A stretch of 26,175 nt of DNA, taken from assembly GCA_910585855.1 (NCBI GenBank), contig CAJUGZ010000022.1:1-26175 (forward strand), read 5' to 3'. The notes under the pieces are model-generated. The model was not told where the DNA came from, ran no database searches, and worked only from the letters and a program-made list of their open reading frames with translations. The position numbers and the translations under genes are program-made. This document shows positions 23,308-26,175 of the stretch, in pieces. Position 1 is the stretch's first letter. Every line of letters starts with the position of its first letter. Origin of the DNA: an uncultured Lachnospiraceae bacterium (GTDB lineage: Bacteria; Bacillota_A; Clostridia; Lachnospirales; Lachnospiraceae).

Positions 23308-24597
23308 ATGATTAAAAAATTGATTCAGGGGGTGGGAGTAACAGCAGTTTGTCTTCAATTAGCTCTGCTGCCGATAAAGGCAGCAGACCCTGCTGTTTCT
23401 CTGACAAAAGACGGAAATAATATTCGAGCCGATTTGGAAATGACAGAAAGTACACAAGGCAAAGATGTTGTTTCTTTAAAGTTAAGTTTTGAAGTAGATA
23501 AAAAACCTTCTGAGAGTGATGTTCGGTTTGAATTTGACAACGGAATAGCAAGTCAGGTGAAGGAATATCGTTATCATCCAGAGAGCGGCAGGTTAAATAT
23601 CTATATATCTGGAGATAAGAAACTGTTTGAAGAAGAAGCCGATAAATTTACTTTGGGAACAGTAGTTTTTAGCAATAATGTAAAAGGCGCTACTGTTAGC
23701 GTAGTAACAGACAGTTTTGTTACGGTAAATGATGCTTTTCATATGGAAGAAATCAAATTGCCGGAGTCATCTGCAAGTCAGGGAAATGATAACAGCGGTT
23801 CAGGAGGATCTGGCGGTTCAGGCGGATCAAGTGGTTCTGGCAGCGGCGGCTCAGGCGGTTCAGGTGGATCGAGCAGCTCAAGCAGTTCCAATAAAACTAC
23901 TACAAGCAGTTCTTCTAGTTATGAAAACAGAAATACATTAAGCAGTACAGAAGCGGCAGCAGTTTCTACGGCGGCCAGTCAGATGTTTGGTACGGTTTCT
24001 GCAGTACAGAGAGTGGAGAAGACGACAAACGGAATATGCATTATTTCAAAAGGAAATCAAGTTATTTTCCTAAAGAATAATGGAGAATTGGCAAAGAACG
24101 AATGGCAGCTTTCCGGTGCAGACTGGTACTACTTTGATGCAGATAAAAAGGCAGCAAGCGGATGGAAAACGCTTGGTGGTAAGTGGTATTATCTGAATAA
24201 TAATTCAAAAAAGATGGAAAAAGGATGGATGAAGTCTTCTACTGGTAAGTGGTATTATTTGGATGAGAAAAACGGCGATATGCAGACTGGATGGAAAAAG
24301 GTAAATAATCGCTGGTACTTTATGGATACTGGAAATGGAGATATGAAGACTGGATGGCAGTCAATTAATGGAAAGTGGTATTTCTTGGATTCGGTAAACG
24401 GAGATATGAAATCGGATTGGCAGCTAATTAACGGCAAGTGGTATTTCTTGGATTCAGTAAATGGAGATATGAAAACCGGATGGCAGCAGATCCGAGGAAA
24501 ATGGTATTATATGAATCCTGTCAATGGGGATTGTTTGATGAATACTACAACTCCAGACGGATATACTGTGGATGAAAACGGAGTTTGGACTCCATAG
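23308..24597 (+). CDS. Secreted cell-wall-binding protein with cohesin-like domain and choline-binding-like repeats
   Basis: About 429 residues. The signal peptide is about 1-26 (ending IKAA). Next is a beta-sandwich of about 125 residues (27-150) whose pattern (DVVSLKLSFEV...GRLNIYISG...FTLGTVVFSNN...SFVTVNDAF) resembles a cohesin. A Ser/Gly-rich linker follows (about 153-206), then a spacer, and seven aromatic repeats of about 20 residues (NGKWYFLDSVNGDMKTGWQ type, about 258-425) of the choline-binding/cell-wall-binding kind. One repeat has SDW in place of TGW. The ATG at 23308 is seven bases from the GGAG site; the ATG at 23302 is only one base away. It starts 39 bases after the M60 gene and is probably cotranscribed. 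Inferred role: holding the dockerin-bearing protease on the cell surface. The cohesin call is by pattern only. Confidence 0.82.
   Translation: MIKKLIQGVGVTAVCLQLALLPIKAADPAVSLTKDGNNIRADLEMTESTQGKDVVSLKLSFEVDKKPSESDVRFEFDNGIASQVKEYRYHPESGRLNIYISGDKKLFEEEADKFTLGTVVFSNNVKGATVSVVTDSFVTVNDAFHMEEIKLPESSASQGNDNSGSGGSGGSGGSSGSGSGGSGGSGGSSSSSSSNKTTTSSSSSYENRNTLSSTEAAAVSTAASQMFGTVSAVQRVEKTTNGICIISKGNQVIFLKNNGELAKNEWQLSGADWYYFDADKKAASGWKTLGGKWYYLNNNSKKMEKGWMKSSTGKWYYLDEKNGDMQTGWKKVNNRWYFMDTGNGDMKTGWQSINGKWYFLDSVNGDMKSDWQLINGKWYFLDSVNGDMKTGWQQIRGKWYYMNPVNGDCLMNTTTPDGYTVDENGVWTP
23790..23925 (+). repeat. Low-complexity Ser/Gly linker coding repeat
   Basis: Repeated GGCTCAGGCGGTTCAGG-like units encode GSGGSGGSGG followed by a poly-Ser/Thr stretch. 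It is a flexible linker between the cohesin-like domain and the wall-binding repeats, and a place where slippage could change length. Confidence 0.75.
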
Positions 24598-24633
24598 TAT
24601 AAAAACGGGATATTTTTGTATAGGATATGTAAT

Positions 24634-24663
24634 CAAGTAGGGGAAAATTTTTTCCCCTACTTG
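24634..24663 (+). terminator. Strong hairpin, probable terminator after the surface-protein operon
   Basis: A perfect palindrome with 14-base arms (CAAGTAGGGGAAAA against TTTTCCCCTACTTG) and a TT centre, 37 bases after the stop codon. The following bases (TATACTTAA) are only weakly T-rich, though the stem itself carries a T run. Confidence 0.7.
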
Positions 24664-24673
24664 TATACTTAAC

Positions 24674-24702
24674 TTGACTTATAAGTCTAATTTCTTTATA
24701 AT
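24674..24702 (+). promoter_or_regulatory. Promoter of trmB
   Basis: TTGACT (24674-24679), a 17-base spacer and a perfect TATAAT (24697-24702). Transcription would start near 24709, almost at the ribosome binding site, so the leader is very short. Confidence 0.78.
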
Positions 24703-24729
24703 TGCCATAACAAAGGAGTATTTGCAGTA

Positions 24730-25377
24730 ATGAGGTTAAGAAATGTAAGAGGTTCAAAAGAGGCGTTGGAAGCAAGTGCATATGTAATAAAAAATCCGAT
24801 GGAGTATAAAGGAAGATGGTCGGAATTATTTGGAAATTCTTATCCGCTGTCAGTAGAAATCGGAATGGGGAAAGGGAAATTTATTACTTCTTTAGCTAAG
24901 CAGCATTTGGAGAGAAACTATATAGGAATTGAAAAGTTTTCCAGTGCATTGATATATGGACTAAGAAAACAGGAAGAACTGGCACTTTTGAATTTGTTTT
25001 TTTTGAGAGAGGATGCAGAGAATCTGACAGAATTTTTTGCGGAAGGAGAAGTAGAACAAATTTATTTAAATTTTTCTGATCCATGGCCAAAGGAACGTCA
25101 TGCAAAACGCCGCTTAACTTCAAAAAAATATTTTGAACGGTATGCGCAGGTTCTTGCACCAAATGGGAGATTGGAGTTTAAGACAGATAATCGGTCTTTG
25201 TTTGAATTTTCTTTAAAAGAGGCAGAACTTGCAGGATGGGATGTGGTAAATTATACATTTGATTTGCATCACAGTAAGATGGCAGAGGGAAATATTATGA
25301 CGGAATATGAGGAAAAGTTTTCGGCAGAGGGAAATCCTATTTGCAAAATGGTGGCAAGGCAAAAAGGGAACACATAA
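24730..25377 (+). CDS. trmB: tRNA (guanine-N7-)-methyltransferase
   Basis: 215 residues. It methylates N7 of G46 in the variable loop of tRNAs using S-adenosylmethionine. The SAM-binding motif is EIGMGKGKFI (43-52), IGIEKF follows at 65-70, and the TrmB signature NFSDPWPKERHAKRRLT is at 114-130. The C-terminal GNIMTEYEEKF is also typical. The start is ATG 24730 with AAAGGAG 11 bases upstream. It has its own consensus promoter. It heads a small housekeeping group with an unknown 54-residue basic protein and a thioredoxin. Confidence 0.96.
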   Translation: MRLRNVRGSKEALEASAYVIKNPMEYKGRWSELFGNSYPLSVEIGMGKGKFITSLAKQHLERNYIGIEKFSSALIYGLRKQEELALLNLFFLREDAENLTEFFAEGEVEQIYLNFSDPWPKERHAKRRLTSKKYFERYAQVLAPNGRLEFKTDNRSLFEFSLKEAELAGWDVVNYTFDLHHSKMAEGNIMTEYEEKFSAEGNPICKMVARQKGNT

Positions 25378-25437
25378 AATGCAGAACTTTTCGATATACT
25401 ATGTTTGAAATATTTTGATTAGAAAAGGGTTAAAATC

Positions 25438-25602
25438 ATGAGTGTGAAAGGAAAACATTTCCGGCATAAGATTGCAGTTGAACTGTATCAGAAACCAAAA
25501 CTGGAGCGAACCGCATTGGGTTGGAGAAATGCACTTCGTTCTGTAACAGGAATGATTAATGAGATTGGTTCAAAGAAGGACAGTCGAAAAGGACGAGGAT
25601 AG
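25438..25602 (+). CDS. Small basic protein of unknown function (54 aa)
   Basis: A 54-residue open frame beginning MSVKGKHFRHKIAVELYQKP and ending in a Lys/Arg-rich tail (KKDSRKGRG). It has an AAAAGGG site seven bases before the ATG and sits 60 bases after trmB and 43 bases before the thioredoxin gene, on the same strand. I do not recognise a family. The strongly positive charge would fit nucleic-acid or ribosome binding, but that is only a guess. Good codon use, a proper start site and a snug fit in the gap support it as real. Confidence 0.62.
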   Translation: MSVKGKHFRHKIAVELYQKPKLERTALGWRNALRSVTGMINEIGSKKDSRKGRG

Positions 25603-25645
25603 TTTTTCGGATCACGGAGGAAGAAACGAAAGGAGGAAATAAACT

Positions 25646-25966
25646 ATGGCAGAGATTTTTAATGATGGAAATTTTGAACAGGAGGTAATGCAGGCAAAGA
25701 TACCAGTAATGGTGGATTTTTATGCAGAGTGGTGTAATCCTTGTAAAAGAATTGCACCAGTAATTCAGGAATTGGCGGAGGAATATGCCGGAAAGATAAA
25801 GATTGGGAAGGTCAATGTAGACGAAAGCCCAACGAGTGCAAGTCGATTTCATATTATGGCAGTTCCTACTATGCTGATTTTGGTTCATGGAGAGATAAAA
25901 GATCGAATAGAGGGCGCAAATTTCAGCAAAAAGGAATTAATGGAGCGTTTAGAAAAGGTTTTATAG
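25646..25966 (+). CDS. Thioredoxin-family protein with WCNPC active site
   Basis: A 106-residue single-domain thioredoxin. The fold markers are VMVDFYAEWC (21-30), active-site cysteines 30 and 33 in WCNPCK, the conserved DESPT stretch (59-63) and the cis-proline in AVPTM (Pro74). The usual WCGPC has Asn for Gly, which may shift its redox potential. It reduces disulfides in the cytoplasm; no signal peptide is seen. The ribosome binding site AAAGGAGG lies before ATG 25646. It is followed by a terminator, so it ends the trmB group. Confidence 0.94.
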   Translation: MAEIFNDGNFEQEVMQAKIPVMVDFYAEWCNPCKRIAPVIQELAEEYAGKIKIGKVNVDESPTSASRFHIMAVPTMLILVHGEIKDRIEGANFSKKELMERLEKVL

Positions 25967-25980
25967 GTTTTTCTGAATAG

Positions 25981-26039
25981 AAAAAAGGATCGTCAGAAGA
26001 GAGCATCATGGATTGGATGTCTTAACTGGCGATCTTTTT
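25981..26039 (+). terminator. Rho-independent terminator after the thioredoxin gene
   Basis: GATCGTCAG (25988-25996) pairs with CTGGCGATC (26026-26034) with one G-T wobble and a long loop, flanked by AAAAAA before and TTTTT after. The A and T runs could make it work in both directions. Confidence 0.78.
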
Positions 26040-26120
26040 ATTTTGAGTTAAATTTTTTATATAAAAATACAAAACGAAAGCCCAAACCCAACAGCCTAAT
26101 CTGTCAAACTTGGACTTCAA

Positions 26121-26175
26121 TGCGCCTCCAGGGGCTCGAACCCTGGACACCCTGATTAAGAGTCAGGTGCTCTAC
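26121..26175 (-). tRNA. tRNA-Lys (anticodon CTT), 5' part beyond the window
   Basis: On the minus strand the sequence runs GTAGAGCACC (end of the D arm), CTGAC-TCTTAAT-CAG anticodon arm with CTT at 26160-26158, variable loop GGTGTC, T arm CAGGG-TTCGAGC-CCCTG, acceptor strand GAGGCGC and discriminator A at 26121. All visible arms pair. The first part of the acceptor and D arm lies past base 26175. CCA is not encoded. Confidence 0.93.

Noticed and set aside
23790..23925. CRISPR-like or tandem DNA repeat
   Set aside because: It is an in-frame Ser/Gly linker of a secreted protein, with no spacers.
24081..24560. The wall-binding protein as an N-acetylmuramoyl-L-alanine amidase
   Set aside because: Only the aromatic wall-binding repeats are shared with such enzymes; no amidase catalytic domain is present.

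Overview
The window looks like a chromosomal segment of a low-GC anaerobic member of the Clostridia, most likely a gut Lachnospiraceae. This is inference from the V-type ATPase operon type, the M60 mucin-protease-like surface protein, the choline-binding-like repeats, the strong AGGAGG ribosome binding sites and the AT-rich codon use. No rRNA is present to confirm it.

Layout. 1-201: end of a dispersed repeat and the 3' side of a TetR gene. 202-5805: a TetR regulator (minus strand) divergent from a five-gene operon encoding an SCP2-like lipid carrier, an alpha/beta hydrolase, a stand-alone condensation-domain acyltransferase, an acyl carrier protein and an AMP-forming acyl/amino-acid activating enzyme. 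The operon has two palindromic candidate operators at its promoter and a strong terminator at its end. It looks like a compact, regulated acyl-transfer pathway of unknown product. 5806-7395: a structured repeat element, then a well-formed promoter and a LytR-CpsA-Psr cell-wall ligase gene. 7395-8353: a NUDIX hydrolase gene between two inverted copies of a second structured repeat. 8366-16906 (minus strand): a complete nine-gene V/A-type ATPase operon in transcription order H-C-I-K-F-E-A-B-D. 16907-18060: a 1.15 kb intergenic region holding two more copies of the first repeat in opposite orientation. 18061-24597: a 1735-residue secreted M60 metallopeptidase that carries a dockerin-like module, followed at once by a secreted protein with a cohesin-like domain, a Ser/Gly linker and choline-binding-like cell-wall repeats. 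The pair may form a surface-tethered protease. 24674-25966: trmB, a 54-residue basic protein and a thioredoxin. 26121-26175: a tRNA-Lys(CTT), cut by the window edge, on the minus strand.

The most unusual content is non-coding. There are three complete copies and one partial copy of an element of about 325 bp. Each complete copy ends in a perfect 21-29 bp inverted repeat whose inner part is private to that copy. Internal stems also change in compensating ways while certain loops stay constant. A second, smaller family (about 140 bp) behaves the same way and frames the NUDIX gene. Both families begin with a similar GGAC-GC sequence, which suggests that one unseen system moves or maintains them. 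No transposase, reverse transcriptase or nuclease gene is visible in the window.
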